From Aequorivita aurantiaca (GTDB lineage Bacteria; Bacteroidota; Bacteroidia; Flavobacteriales; Flavobacteriaceae), in the NCBI RefSeq assembly GCF_030410135.1, contig NZ_JAUGQQ010000004.1, positions 1 to 64,000 of the forward strand: a DNA stretch of 64,000 bases, read 5' to 3'. Of the stretch, positions 16,431-26,180 are shown in pieces. A program made the translations under genes and the position numbers. Each line of letters begins with the position of its first letter. Position 1 is the stretch's first letter. The notes under the pieces were generated by a model, which worked only from the letters and a program-made list of their open reading frames with translations, made no database searches and was not told the DNA's origin.

Positions 16431-18836
16431 TTAAAAATGAGCAGTCAAAGCAAGGATGAAATTCCTGCCTGCACCCGACAAGCCGGAACTATAAGGTCGG
16501 TAACGCTGGTCCGTCAAATTTTCGATACCCCCACTAATATCAAAAGTATCGGTCAATCTATAAAGCGCCTTAAAATTTAAGGTGTGCCAAGATGGAGCAT
16601 AGGGATTTCCATTTTCATCCAAAGCATAAATTTCTGTTTTGTCCTTTTCCTCTTCCGGAAGGTCATCAAAATCACGTTTCGCCTGGAAATTTACATTCAA
16701 TTCCATGCTTAATTTGTTCGCATTATAATTTAATCGCGAAACCCCGAAAAATGGAGATGCATGGCGAGATGGGCTGGTGTCGCCGTTATCCAGCTCCTCT
16801 TCCCCTTTTTGAAAATTAACGTCTGTAGAAAAACCAAAACCCTGTGGCAATTTCACTTCTACCCCCGCTTGCACCCCATATACATGGGCAACTGCGGCAT
16901 TTTGAATGGCCTGCACTTGACTCATTTCCCCTTGGTACATAATACTGTCCTGTCCATTAAGGGTATAATCCCGCCGCACCATCGCATCCTTTAAATGCGT
17001 ATAATAACCTGTAACGTCCAGTTTCACTATATTACCGAATACCTTGGCAAATCCAAGATCGGCATTATAGGCATATTCCGGCTTCAAATCAGGATTCGGG
17101 ACCACCACATTGCCAGGTTCGGAATCGAAAACCTTGCCTACATCGTCCACATTGGGCGCTCTAAAAGCACTCCCCAAATTTGCACTAATCACCCACGTGT
17201 CCGAGGGTCGGTAAACTCCACCAATGCTCCCGGTTAATGCGCCGTTGTTCAGTTTGGCTTCCGAAAATGGAAACGGATAAAAAGTAGTATCAAATTCTGA
17301 ATCCAACAATACCAAATTATATCTGGCGCCTGCACTTAAGGTGAAATTATCTGCCACCTTAAATTCATCCGTTACGTAGGCCGCCATGGATTGCCACTTG
17401 GATTGTGGATACCGAGCCGGCCCGACTTTCGAAATTCCTGTTGTAATATCGGTCAACTCCCCGTCGGAATCCACATCATTCAATACGTATTCAGCACCGT
17501 AAAATAAGGTGTTGCGTTCGCCCGTAGCTTTCATAAAATCCAGATTTACGGAATAGGCGCCCACTTCTTCACTCTGTGTATTTCGCTCGGACTTGTTGAA
17601 ATTCCTATCGATCCTACTCTCCTCAAACCATTGATGTGCCAAACGAAGGCTCATTTGATCGAATACTCTATTGTTCGCCATATAGTTTATGTTCAGATTG
17701 TTCATCATCCAAATCTGTGGGCCATAACTCCATTCGGCATAGCGCGCGGTGCCATTTCTAACCCTGTTATGGCGGTCATATCTGCCATAAGGTGAGGTTT
17801 CGGAAAAGTGGAAACCATATTGAAAATCCCAATTTTCGTTTGGCTGAAAACGAATTTTCTGCATCATATTGATTTGCGAATAAGCCGAGGGAATCTGCAA
17901 TAACTTGTCGTCCTGAGTTATTACAACATCAGTACTATCCTGCCTTTGTACATAATAATCCTTTATATAATCCTCGGGGCCGTGGCTACCTTGCCGTAAA
18001 TTATCATAGTCCCACGAACTAATACTTGTTACGAATGCCCATTTCTTAAAACCCAAATTCACATCAAAATGGCCTGTTTTCTCATTATTGGCAGATGCGT
18101 AACGCGCCGTGGCCTTGCCGGAAATAAAAGGCTTTTCCGATAAGGAAAACTGAGGCGTCAAGGTTTGAAAACTCATCACCCCGCCTATGGCATCACTTCC
18201 GTAGATAACGGAGCCGGGACCAAAAAGCACCTCGGTATTTTCAATGGCGAAGGGATCCAAATTGATAACATTCTGCAGGTTTCCGGAACGGAAAATAGCA
18301 GTGTTCATACGCACCCCATCCACCGAATATAACAATCGACTAGTAGCAAAACCCCGTATCATTGGGCTGCCGCCACCTTGCTGGCTCTTTTGGATAAAAA
18401 CTTCTCCCGAAATGCCTAAAAGATCTGCGGCCGTTTGTGGATTTTGAAGCGCCACGTCCTTTGCGGAAATCGAGATGATTTTTGAGGGCACATCATCACT
18501 GCTTTGTCGCCAGCGCGAACCCGAAATAACCACTTCCTCTAAATTCAAATTAGTCGTTTCCAGCGTAACACTGAAGCCTTCGGATTCCAGTTCGACATAA
18601 CTTTTTACAATTGTTTTGTAGCCCAAACTCCTAATTTCAATTCTTTCCACATCTCGAAAGGCGGAAATATCCGCTTGACCTTTGACATTTGTTGTAGCAT
18701 AAAGATTGGTCTTTATATTGGCTAGGGTAACCAATTCAATAGGTTCATTGGTCCCTTGCTCTGTTATGGTTACGGTTTGGCTATAGGCTGTGCCCATAAA
18801 GCCGAACAATATCCATATAATGAATATTTTTTTCAT
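16431..18836 (-). CDS. TonB-dependent receptor, hemoglobin/heme-receptor-like
   Basis: 801 residues. Signal peptide 1-19 (AYSQ), carboxypeptidase-regulatory-like domain about 20-95, plug about 115-225 (GGGSPMIRGFATSRLLYSVDGVRMN; FGPGSVIYGSDAIGGVMSF), then a beta barrel to a C-terminal Phe (ALTAHF). The plug segments resemble hemoglobin/heme and related iron receptors; the ligand is inferred from that likeness only. It acts in the outer membrane with TonB-ExbBD, not encoded here. A small gene of unknown function lies 93 bp upstream in the same direction and is probably cotranscribed. Confidence 0.85.
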   Translation of the reverse strand: MKKIFIIWILFGFMGTAYSQTVTITEQGTNEPIELVTLANIKTNLYATTNVKGQADISAFRDVERIEIRSLGYKTIVKSYVELESEGFSVTLETTNLNLEEVVISGSRWRQSSDDVPSKIISISAKDVALQNPQTAADLLGISGEVFIQKSQQGGGSPMIRGFATSRLLYSVDGVRMNTAIFRSGNLQNVINLDPFAIENTEVLFGPGSVIYGSDAIGGVMSFQTLTPQFSLSEKPFISGKATARYASANNEKTGHFDVNLGFKKWAFVTSISSWDYDNLRQGSHGPEDYIKDYYVQRQDSTDVVITQDDKLLQIPSAYSQINMMQKIRFQPNENWDFQYGFHFSETSPYGRYDRHNRVRNGTARYAEWSYGPQIWMMNNLNINYMANNRVFDQMSLRLAHQWFEESRIDRNFNKSERNTQSEEVGAYSVNLDFMKATGERNTLFYGAEYVLNDVDSDGELTDITTGISKVGPARYPQSKWQSMAAYVTDEFKVADNFTLSAGARYNLVLLDSEFDTTFYPFPFSEAKLNNGALTGSIGGVYRPSDTWVISANLGSAFRAPNVDDVGKVFDSEPGNVVVPNPDLKPEYAYNADLGFAKVFGNIVKLDVTGYYTHLKDAMVRRDYTLNGQDSIMYQGEMSQVQAIQNAAVAHVYGVQAGVEVKLPQGFGFSTDVNFQKGEEELDNGDTSPSRHASPFFGVSRLNYNANKLSMELNVNFQAKRDFDDLPEEEKDKTEIYALDENGNPYAPSWHTLNFKALYRLTDTFDISGGIENLTDQRYRPYSSGLSGAGRNFILALTAHF

Positions 18837-18882
18837 GTTTTTGCTTCATTTAATTAACGTGCCATAAAAGCACAATAGTTCG

Positions 18883-18903
18883 TGCTGCCATTCTGCGGCA
18901 GCA
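18883..18903 (-). other. stem-loop between the 179-aa gene and the TonB receptor gene
   Basis: TGCTGCC (18883-18889) and GGCAGCA (18897-18903) form a perfect 7-bp stem with a 7-base loop in the 93-base intercistronic gap. No T tract follows, so it is more likely a processing or stability element than a terminator. Confidence 0.4.
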
Positions 18904-18929
18904 AGGAAAATTTTAGATCTATTGGAATG

Positions 18930-19469
18930 TTAACTTATTTTGGGAGGCGGAGTTGGTGGCGAGTTTTGAAGGGAATCAAATATAGTTGCCAGCATTTCAT
19001 TTTCACAAACCAACACTATTTGTTGTGGCTGTTTTGCTTGCCATTTAAACGGCACATTGCAGAAAAAAGACCATAAATAATTGTGGAAATTCTGTTGGTT
19101 TCGCTGGTTTTCCTCGTTCTGATCGAAGGCAGACGCCACCAGCTTTTTCAGTTTCTTGTTGAGTTTTGTTTCCTCATGGTCCCACCAACATGTGTAAAAA
19201 ATGGAATCTCCTTTCATTTCGGTGGAAACAATATCATACATCTGCCCGTCATATTCAAATTCCTTGGAATGTTCCCAACGCAGTTTTGTTTTAGTTTCCG
19301 TTTTGGTAAACTTTAAAACAACCAATTCCTTTTTGTCCAGTCCCGCAATCATCTTCCATTTTATTTCCCGCTTGATGGCCGATTTTTCAAATTGCATATA
19401 AAAATAAAGGGTTGCAGCTGGGGCAATCAGAATGAAAAGCAGTATCAGAGCAATTAACCTTTGTTTCAA
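18930..19469 (-). CDS. membrane-anchored protein of unknown function upstream of TonB receptor
   Basis: 179 residues. One N-terminal hydrophobic segment (about 4-26) acts as anchor or uncleaved signal; the rest is polar, with clusters of Trp, Cys and Lys, and ends in a proline-rich tail (SPPTPPPKIS). No known domain was recognised. The only workable start is TTG at 19469; no in-frame ATG lies between the preceding stop and it. The position directly before the TonB receptor gene suggests an accessory role in uptake of the same ligand; this is inference. Confidence 0.6.
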   Translation of the reverse strand: MKQRLIALILLFILIAPAATLYFYMQFEKSAIKREIKWKMIAGLDKKELVVLKFTKTETKTKLRWEHSKEFEYDGQMYDIVSTEMKGDSIFYTCWWDHEETKLNKKLKKLVASAFDQNEENQRNQQNFHNYLWSFFCNVPFKWQAKQPQQIVLVCENEMLATIFDSLQNSPPTPPPKIS

Positions 19470-19589
19470 CTGGACATTAATTATAATTCAAATGTCGTAA
19501 AATTGACTGTATTCAGCCACGCATTTCCAATTTTTTCAGTGTCGGCATAAATGTGAAGGGAAAATTCTACTTCTAAAATATTCCTCGCA

Positions 19590-20468
19590 CTACTTCTTTT
19601 TAATCAAACTCCAGGTTTTCTTAACGCCCATAACTATCATCAGACATAGAAACCCCACTATAAGTCCGACAATAAATTCAGTTAACATGGAAGGCAATTG
19701 GGGCAGGAAATGATGGAAAAAATCTATATTATGAACAAATATCCCTCCCGAAACCAAAAGTAAGGCAATGGTGCCAATTACGCTAAGACTTTTAATTACC
19801 TTCGGAAGTGCCTGAACTAAGATATTGCCTAATATTCTTGAAAAACTTTTTTCACTTTTGCTTCGTTTTATAAGCTTAAACCCAGCTTCATCCATACGAA
19901 CAATTAGGGCAACTATGCCATATACACCAACCGTGGCAAGGAGGGCAATTACGCAAACCACCATAATCTGCGTGCCAATGGGTTGTGTAACGACCGTGCC
20001 CAAAGCTATGATAACGATTTCCAATGAAAGTATAAAATCCGTAACAATGGCCGATTTTACCCGTTCCTTTTCAATGGCCAAAATTTCACTTTCGGTAAGA
20101 CCTTCCGCTACTAACGATTCATCGGCCTTTGGATGCGGAAAGAAGAATTCATAAATTTTCTCGGCCCCTTCATAGGCCAAATACAGGCCTCCGAGCACTA
20201 AAACTATTGTCACCGCCCAAGGCAAGAAGGCACTCATCAAAAATGCCAAAGGGAGGATGATCAATTTATTCAATAATGATCCTTTGGTTATGGCCCATAA
20301 AACGGGAATTTCTCTCGTTGATGCGAATCCCGAAGCTTTTTCGGCATTTACGGCCAGATCGTCCCCTAAAATACCCGCCGTTTTTTTGGCCGCAACCTTG
20401 CTCATCATGGCAACATCATCCAGCAATGCGGCAACATCATCCAAAATTGCGAAAATACCTGAAGCCAT
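19590..20468 (-). CDS. DUF808 family inner-membrane protein (YedI-like)
   Basis: 292 residues. The N-terminus MASGIFAILDDVAALLDDVA is the family's hallmark, followed by KKTAGILGDDLAVNAEKASGF and several hydrophobic segments (about 80-115, 140-190, 225-290). E. coli YedI is the reference member; its function is not established, so none is assigned. It stands alone between the TonB receptor unit and the hydrolase gene. Confidence 0.88.
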   Translation of the reverse strand: MASGIFAILDDVAALLDDVAMMSKVAAKKTAGILGDDLAVNAEKASGFASTREIPVLWAITKGSLLNKLIILPLAFLMSAFLPWAVTIVLVLGGLYLAYEGAEKIYEFFFPHPKADESLVAEGLTESEILAIEKERVKSAIVTDFILSLEIVIIALGTVVTQPIGTQIMVVCVIALLATVGVYGIVALIVRMDEAGFKLIKRSKSEKSFSRILGNILVQALPKVIKSLSVIGTIALLLVSGGIFVHNIDFFHHFLPQLPSMLTEFIVGLIVGFLCLMIVMGVKKTWSLIKKK

Positions 20469-20654
20469 ACGTTTATTAGTTTAGTTATCTAAAATTCAAA
20501 ATTTTTTCTGATCACTTCAATCGGAAAAGTATCGGGTAAAATTATAAAATAAAACCAGTCCATTGTTATGGGACCGCTCAAATTACGGATATAATCTCTC
20601 CAATTTTTTTTCAAATTGAATAATATTTTTTCTACCGTAACACATAAATATTTT

Positions 20655-21653
20655 TTAGTCCTCGTGCTTCGCCTCCGCATATTTCAGGAATTCCAAAATC
20701 CTTCTGTTGATCTCATCTTCCTGGTCCACCGACAGGAAATGGCCCGAGTTCGCCACAATACCTCCGTGAAAATCTGGGAATAACCGTTTGGCCCTCTTGA
20801 TGGAGTGTTTGTTGTTGAGCATGTCATTATCGCCAACCAAAACCAGAACTGGCATTTTGAGCGACCGTAGCTTTCTCCCGCCGAAGGGCACCATTTGTGG
20901 AATAAATTTGTTCACCGAATCATTTTTTCTTCCCTGCCGGTATTGTTCCAAATAATCGGGATTGATTTTGGAAGTATCGTTGGTGAGTGTTTCCATTGTT
21001 CGCGAAATGCCTCGCTCCGTAGAGTAGAAAATATTGAATGTATTTTTTAGCAATTTCCAACTGATGGGAATCCATATCAATGTTTGCACGGGACTCAACA
21101 AAACCAAACCTTTAATATCCTTGGTGGAGTTCAGCGCCAAATTTGTTGCCAACCATCCACCCCGGGAAGGGCCCATAACGTAAAAGGAATTTAAATTTAA
21201 GGCCGAAAAAATCTCGTCGTACCAAAGATTAATATGGTCAATTTTGTTGATATTTTCCGTTTTATAGGATTTGCCCGGCTCTATAATCAGGTCTATGGCA
21301 AAAAGTCTATATTCCTGCGATAACTCCCGCGAATGGGAATACCACATAGTGGAACTGCCACACATGCCATGCAACAAAATTATTGGCGTTCCATTCTTTG
21401 GGCCGCTGGTAATAACGTGGGCAATACCTTTAGAGGTGGGCACATAAAGTTCTTCAAAGGGCACTCCCCAATCTTCCAAAGTTTTGTTATAGGCATCAAA
21501 ATAAATTTTTCGCTCGGGCGTGGGATTGGCAATATAATCGGGAACTATTTTAAACTGGGAGTATTCATCCTCTTGTGCTACTTCCACATCCGCTTGTGAA
21601 AAACCAGAAATAAAAGAAAGGAATAGCAAGGGCAGTAAAAAAATATATTTCAT
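20655..21653 (-). CDS. exported alpha/beta hydrolase
   Basis: 332 residues. Signal peptide 1-20 (SGFSQ). The alpha/beta hydrolase triad is visible: nucleophile Ser163 in GPSRGG, acid in VGDND (Asp275 or Asp277), and His305 in NSGHFL. The oxyanion segment is LLHGMCGSSTMW (94-105). The substrate is unknown; such periplasmic hydrolases cleave esters or lactones. No cofactor motif. Expressed alone, about 190 bp upstream of the DUF808 gene. Confidence 0.82.
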   Translation of the reverse strand: MKYIFLLPLLFLSFISGFSQADVEVAQEDEYSQFKIVPDYIANPTPERKIYFDAYNKTLEDWGVPFEELYVPTSKGIAHVITSGPKNGTPIILLHGMCGSSTMWYSHSRELSQEYRLFAIDLIIEPGKSYKTENINKIDHINLWYDEIFSALNLNSFYVMGPSRGGWLATNLALNSTKDIKGLVLLSPVQTLIWIPISWKLLKNTFNIFYSTERGISRTMETLTNDTSKINPDYLEQYRQGRKNDSVNKFIPQMVPFGGRKLRSLKMPVLVLVGDNDMLNNKHSIKRAKRLFPDFHGGIVANSGHFLSVDQEDEINRRILEFLKYAEAKHED

Positions 21654-21762
21654 TCAAAATTGAATTTGCGGAGGTTTTGAGCCGATAAAATTCATCAAAC
21701 AAAATTTAAATCCAATAAGGTTTTGCAGGGTTTTAACAAACGCAAAGGTTTGGAAAAAGTTC

Positions 21763-21810
21763 CAAAAAAAACTTCCGAAATATACTCAAGTAATGAATAT
21801 ATTTCGGAAG
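21763..21810 (-). terminator. intrinsic terminator of the S46 peptidase gene
   Basis: CTTCCGAAATATA (21772-21784) and its exact complement (21798-21810) give a perfect 13-bp stem with a 13-base loop. On the minus strand the stem is followed directly by eight T. It starts 43 bases after the peptidase stop. Confidence 0.85.
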
Positions 21811-21852
21811 CATTCTATTTTATTCTGAACAACTCGGTTTAAATATTACCGG

Positions 21853-23994
21853 TTATTTCGATAACGTAAGCTCTTCAATAATATGGCTAGCTCCCGCTAA
21901 TTTATCTATCAAAAATAAAACATAGCGAATGTCCACATTAATGGTGCGCTGCAATTGGTCGTCAAAAATAACATCACCCGCCATAGCTTCAATGTTACCG
22001 TCAAAGGCCAAGCCTATAAGTTCACCTTTCCCGTTCAACACGGGAGAGCCGGAATTTCCGCCGGTAATGTCATTATCGGTCAAAAAGTTAACGGGCAAAT
22101 ATCCATCGGCATCGGCATATTGTCCAAAATCTTTGTTCTCATAGAGTGCTATCAGTTCTTTCGGCATATCAAATTCATCATCGCCCGGCTGATATTTTGC
22201 TACGGTACCTTTTAGGGTGGTGTAGTAATTTTTCGCGGCATCATTGCGCTTGTCTGCCGGCAGGGCTATCACTTTGCCGTAAGTAAGGCGAAGGGTACTG
22301 TTGGCATCGGGATAATATTTTTCGTCCGGATTTTGAAGTCGCATCCCTTGGACCATCAATCTGTAGGCACGCTCAAAATCATTGTTCAATTGCTTTTCCT
22401 CTGCACTCTCGTAACGGTAGTGCTTCATTAAATCTGTGGAAAGCTTATACAATGGGTCATTCTGTATAACTTCCGCCTTTGGATTTGCCATAAAGTTCTG
22501 CAGTTTCTCTTTGCTCTCAAAAATGCTGTTTTCAAAAGCGGTATTGATGTAGTTGTTCCAGCCTGCATTATTTTTATTGTTTGCCTGTGCCGCCTCGCCG
22601 ATCATCGGTGCAATATTCTTAGCCTTTGTGGAATATAGCTTCAGTTGGGTAGCCAAAACATCTTCTTCTAAGGGAATATACATCCCCTCATATAGATCAT
22701 TGATTTCAGCCTCAAGTTGTGGTTTTAGCTCCGCTTGTTTTGCTTCATTCTGTTCCAGGTAATACGCAATGGCATTGCCCAATCTGTATGGGGTGGATGC
22801 CATTCGCGTACGCAATAACAGCCCAAGGTAATTATTGTGTGCGCTTATATCATTTGTTTTTTTGTAGTAGTTATTGATCACCGGGATAACTTCCGCATAT
22901 TTTTCGTTGCCTTTTTTAGAAGCCCATTTTTGAAAGGCCGCTTCACTCTCTTTTTTACTTTTGGCAGTTTTATGTTGAGTTAGGGCATCTATCATCCCTT
23001 GGCGGTTTTTCCAATAGTTTGCGATAGAAGCATAACTGGAAGCATAGTCAAGTTTCACCTGTTGGTCCTTGTCCATATATTTCTTCATCACGTCCATCGA
23101 CGTTTTGGAGGCCTCTACCCACGCGGGATAGGCATATTTCACATTTTGCTCAATTCCGCCGGCTGGCATCCATCGGTTGGTGCGGCCCGGATATCCCATA
23201 ATCATTGCGAAATCACCTTCCTCAAAACCCTTCAAACTTGTAGTAAGATGTTTTTTCGGCTTTAGCGGCACATTGTCTGGAGAATATTCCGCCGGGTTGC
23301 CATCTTTATCTGCATAGACACGAAACAGAGCAAAATCGCCCGTATGTCTTGGCCATTCCCAGTTATCCGTATCGCCCCCAAATTTTCCGATGCTGGCCGG
23401 TGGTGTTCCCACAAGGCGCACGTCATTATAATCCTGATAAACGAAATAGTAATATTCGTTTCCTTGGTAAAATGATTTTACGGAAACAGTGTATTTTCCA
23501 CCTTCGCTGTTCTCTTGTTCAATTTTTGCAATCTCGCGGTTAATGGCTGCTTCGCGATCGGCTTCAGTCATAGATTCGTTCACCTGTTCTAAAATTCTCT
23601 TTGAAACATCGTCCATCCTCACAAAGAAGCGCACGCTAAGTTTTTTCGGCTTTATTTCCTCACTTCGGTTTGCGGCCCAAAATCCGTTGGTCAAATAATC
23701 GTTTTCAGCTGTGGAAAGTTCGGCGATTTGTCCATAACCGCAATGGTGGTTTGTGAGCACCAAGCCACTATCTGATATAATTTCGGCAGTACAGCCACGG
23801 TTAAATTGCACAATGGCATCCTTTAGGCTGGCATTGTTAATACTGTAAATTTCTTCGGGCGTAAGTTGTAGACCCATTTTCTGCATATCGCGGTAGTTCA
23901 ATCGCTCAATATGCATCAAAAACCACATACCTTCATTGGCCTGAAGAGGCAAAATAAAGGCGGCAAGTAAAAGGGAAAGAATAAATTTTTTCAT
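21853..23994 (-). CDS. S46 family dipeptidyl peptidase, DPP7 type
   Basis: 713 residues with a signal peptide (1-19). The catalytic triad of S46 is visible: His in TNHHCGY (83/84), Asp220 in RHTGDFALF and Ser648 in GGNSGSPVL. Eighteen residues after the Ser is Gly666 (AFDGN). In Porphyromonas gingivalis DPP7 the Ser is 648 and this position is Gly666, while DPP11 has Arg here for acidic P1 residues. This protein should therefore prefer hydrophobic or aliphatic P1 residues. It removes dipeptides from peptide N-termini in the periplasm. Together with the DPP4/POT unit it suggests peptide feeding. Confidence 0.92.
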   Translation of the reverse strand: MKKFILSLLLAAFILPLQANEGMWFLMHIERLNYRDMQKMGLQLTPEEIYSINNASLKDAIVQFNRGCTAEIISDSGLVLTNHHCGYGQIAELSTAENDYLTNGFWAANRSEEIKPKKLSVRFFVRMDDVSKRILEQVNESMTEADREAAINREIAKIEQENSEGGKYTVSVKSFYQGNEYYYFVYQDYNDVRLVGTPPASIGKFGGDTDNWEWPRHTGDFALFRVYADKDGNPAEYSPDNVPLKPKKHLTTSLKGFEEGDFAMIMGYPGRTNRWMPAGGIEQNVKYAYPAWVEASKTSMDVMKKYMDKDQQVKLDYASSYASIANYWKNRQGMIDALTQHKTAKSKKESEAAFQKWASKKGNEKYAEVIPVINNYYKKTNDISAHNNYLGLLLRTRMASTPYRLGNAIAYYLEQNEAKQAELKPQLEAEINDLYEGMYIPLEEDVLATQLKLYSTKAKNIAPMIGEAAQANNKNNAGWNNYINTAFENSIFESKEKLQNFMANPKAEVIQNDPLYKLSTDLMKHYRYESAEEKQLNNDFERAYRLMVQGMRLQNPDEKYYPDANSTLRLTYGKVIALPADKRNDAAKNYYTTLKGTVAKYQPGDDEFDMPKELIALYENKDFGQYADADGYLPVNFLTDNDITGGNSGSPVLNGKGELIGLAFDGNIEAMAGDVIFDDQLQRTINVDIRYVLFLIDKLAGASHIIEELTLSK

Positions 23995-24194
23995 TAATTA
24001 AGGGAATTTATATTAGTAATAAAACCGATAATTCACAGCGTTTTTGCACTTAAATTATCAGCGGGTTAAATATAGCATCATTCGTCATTTTTAGTCGCCA
24101 AAGGTTACTGAAAACACCAATTTTAACTTTTTGTTAGGATTAAAGCGCGAATAAAATGGAAATTGAGATTTCTTGATTGCGAGACTGGCAATGA

Positions 24195-24824
24195 TCAATC
24201 AATACAACTAGTATTATAAATCTCAACAACCTCTGGAAGATCCGATCTTTCAAAACCTTTTTTATTTATGAATTCCATGGCAGGCGTACACGCTGCGAAG
24301 TAATCTTTTGACTTTCGCTCATATTTCGGCCCCGTTCCGGTTCCTGATCGGTGAAGTTCAAAAGGTTCTTCATCGCCGGTTTGAACAAATATTGAAAAAA
24401 TATCATTTCCGTCTCCAGATTTAACAAGTAACTGGCATTCGCCGTCCTCAACTATATAATATTTTTCATAGCGTTTTTTATCCTTAATATATTTAATCCC
24501 TACGTAATTGTATATTAACTTATTGCCCACCATCAATTTACCGCTGATGTGAATTTTCTTAATATCCTTAATACTCACCAAATCGGATTTGTCTTTATAT
24601 TCCTGATTTAGCTTTCCGGCGCCAAAACCCATAATGGATGTTTTCCTTTTCCATTTTTCCTTAAAATACCTCAAGGAATCTTTCTCAACAATAAGATCGT
24701 CGGTGGCCATATCCAATTGTTGGCTATTATTCATTTCTATCACCCCATATTGGCTCTGAGCATTAAAAGCCAGGAGCATAAACAGGAATACCATAATTAA
24801 GTTGATTGATTTGGTTCGGTTCAT
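24195..24824 (-). CDS. exported protein of unknown function
   Basis: 209 residues with a signal peptide (1-24, cut after FNAQS). The mature part is polar and mixed alpha/beta, with KKIHISGKLMVGNKLIYNYVGIKYIK and two Cys near the C-terminus (CTPAM, TSCID). No known domain was recognised. It is monocistronic, with a -7 element (TAAGTTTG) about 60 bases upstream. Confidence 0.6.
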   Translation of the reverse strand: MNRTKSINLIMVFLFMLLAFNAQSQYGVIEMNNSQQLDMATDDLIVEKDSLRYFKEKWKRKTSIMGFGAGKLNQEYKDKSDLVSIKDIKKIHISGKLMVGNKLIYNYVGIKYIKDKKRYEKYYIVEDGECQLLVKSGDGNDIFSIFVQTGDEEPFELHRSGTGTGPKYERKSKDYFAACTPAMEFINKKGFERSDLPEVVEIYNTSCID

Positions 24825-24883
24825 AGTTGTTTTTGTTTAGTTTATTTTTATTGGATTAAGGCAAATATTCTGAGGGTGACTAT

Positions 24884-24891
24884 CAAACTTA
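24884..24891 (-). promoter_or_regulatory. -7 promoter element for the gene at 24195-24824
   Basis: The minus strand reads TAAGTTTG, matching TAnnTTTG. No -33 TTG at the usual distance. Confidence 0.3.
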
Positions 24892-25065
24892 TTTTAATTC
24901 CACCCTTCGTACTTGCGGGTCACAATATAGAAAATTTCGTTAAAGCCAATAAGTAAAACTTGAAAAAACCCATACCGCTAAGCCATGTACCATTTTATTT
25001 AACTTGATAGAATTAAAGTTTCGAAGAACAATTGAAGTTGTTAGCTTAAACCAATAGCTTAAAAC

Positions 25066-25629
25066 CTAAAGTTCTTTAATCCTTGTGTCAAAGTTCATAT
25101 TTTCAACATTCCTAACAATCCCCTTCAACATAACTGGCACAATCAATTTGTGAAATGGCCGAACAGGAATAAAATAAAGCCTTCCAAACCAGTTGTTGAA
25201 TTTTACGGCAGTGGTAATAATTAATAATTTGTCAATGGTATTTTGATTTTGATTGACGATTAATAAAGAAATTCGAAAATTCAAATGTTTGTCATCTTCC
25301 CCCAATATAATTTCACCATTGGTTTTATCCAACACTTTAAAAAGACCCATTTGTTCCCCCTTCTCACATTTAAAATCTTCAAGCATTTTTTGTCTGTTAG
25401 TTATTTTGCCCGAGGTTTTTAAACCGAATAGTCCAACCAACTTATTTCTAAATTCGAATAGTCCGTCTATCCATTTGGGTCCACTCGAAAAAAAAGATTT
25501 TCCTATATCAGTAATTCCAATTTTTTGAAGAGGGTCATTAAAGTATCCTTGAAAACTGTCAATATAATCGTAGTTCAATTCAGCTTTCAAAAGTGAATTG
25601 GGAGGAATGTCAGTAGCGCTAATTGCCAT
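25066..25629 (-). CDS. DUF2867 family protein
   Basis: 187 residues resembling DUF2867: an N-terminal DYIDSFQGYFNDP, a central SLLIVNQNQNTIDKLLIITTAVKFNNWFGRLYF, and a C-terminal helix with VRPFHKLIVPVMLKGIVRN. The 'FHxxIxPxMLxxxxR' ending is typical. No signal peptide. DUF2867 domains also occur fused to NAD(P)-binding epimerase-like domains; the function is unknown. It is separated from its neighbours by long gaps. Confidence 0.7.
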   Translation of the reverse strand: MAISATDIPPNSLLKAELNYDYIDSFQGYFNDPLQKIGITDIGKSFFSSGPKWIDGLFEFRNKLVGLFGLKTSGKITNRQKMLEDFKCEKGEQMGLFKVLDKTNGEIILGEDDKHLNFRISLLIVNQNQNTIDKLLIITTAVKFNNWFGRLYFIPVRPFHKLIVPVMLKGIVRNVENMNFDTRIKEL

Positions 25630-26180
25630 TCTTTTTTAAGTTTTCATTTTAGTTCGGTGTAAATTCTTCCCTCATCATCAACGTCTGGACTAATGTATTG
25701 AGCCCTTTATCATTGGTTAAAAGTATGGATATAAATTGAATGAAATTATAAAATAGGAACCGGGAAGCGCCATAAACGTACAAAGAAATAGATATTCCGC
25801 TTAGGTGGAAGCCGTACGGATTTCTAAAGAATCAAAAATAAAAAACCGGAAAATGGTAACCCAGAGTCCGTTAATACGAAACTATGCAATTCCTATAGTC
25901 CCCTTGCATTCGAAGCATAAACCCGTTCTCCCAATAGCTGGTAAAACCGCCCCTTCACAACGCCAAGCACAATAGCTCTCTTTTTCCGCTCCTCAGGCAC
26001 TTCTCGCAACAACGACCGCGCCTCCACCCCATTTCAACTATAAATTCCCATCCCTCTGCTTCCAAAAAACCATCAAATTCCGAACAACACAAAAACAATT
26101 CCCACCCAGACAAAGCATAACTTTTTGATAAGCCAACATTTATCAATATTTTTATAGGAAGAACTTCAAAAACAAACCTT
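25630..26180. other. gene-poor 551-bp stretch
   Basis: No convincing gene, RNA or terminator was seen. From about 25910 to 26150 the plus strand is rich in C and very poor in G, unlike the flanks. A 100-residue minus-strand frame (25955-26257) covers it but overlaps the signal peptide codons of the next gene and resembles no protein I know. It may be decayed coding sequence. Confidence 0.4.

Noticed and set aside
20489-20680. 63-residue frame between the hydrolase and DUF808 genes
   Set aside because: Starts inside the hydrolase gene, has no recognisable pattern, and fits a chance frame.
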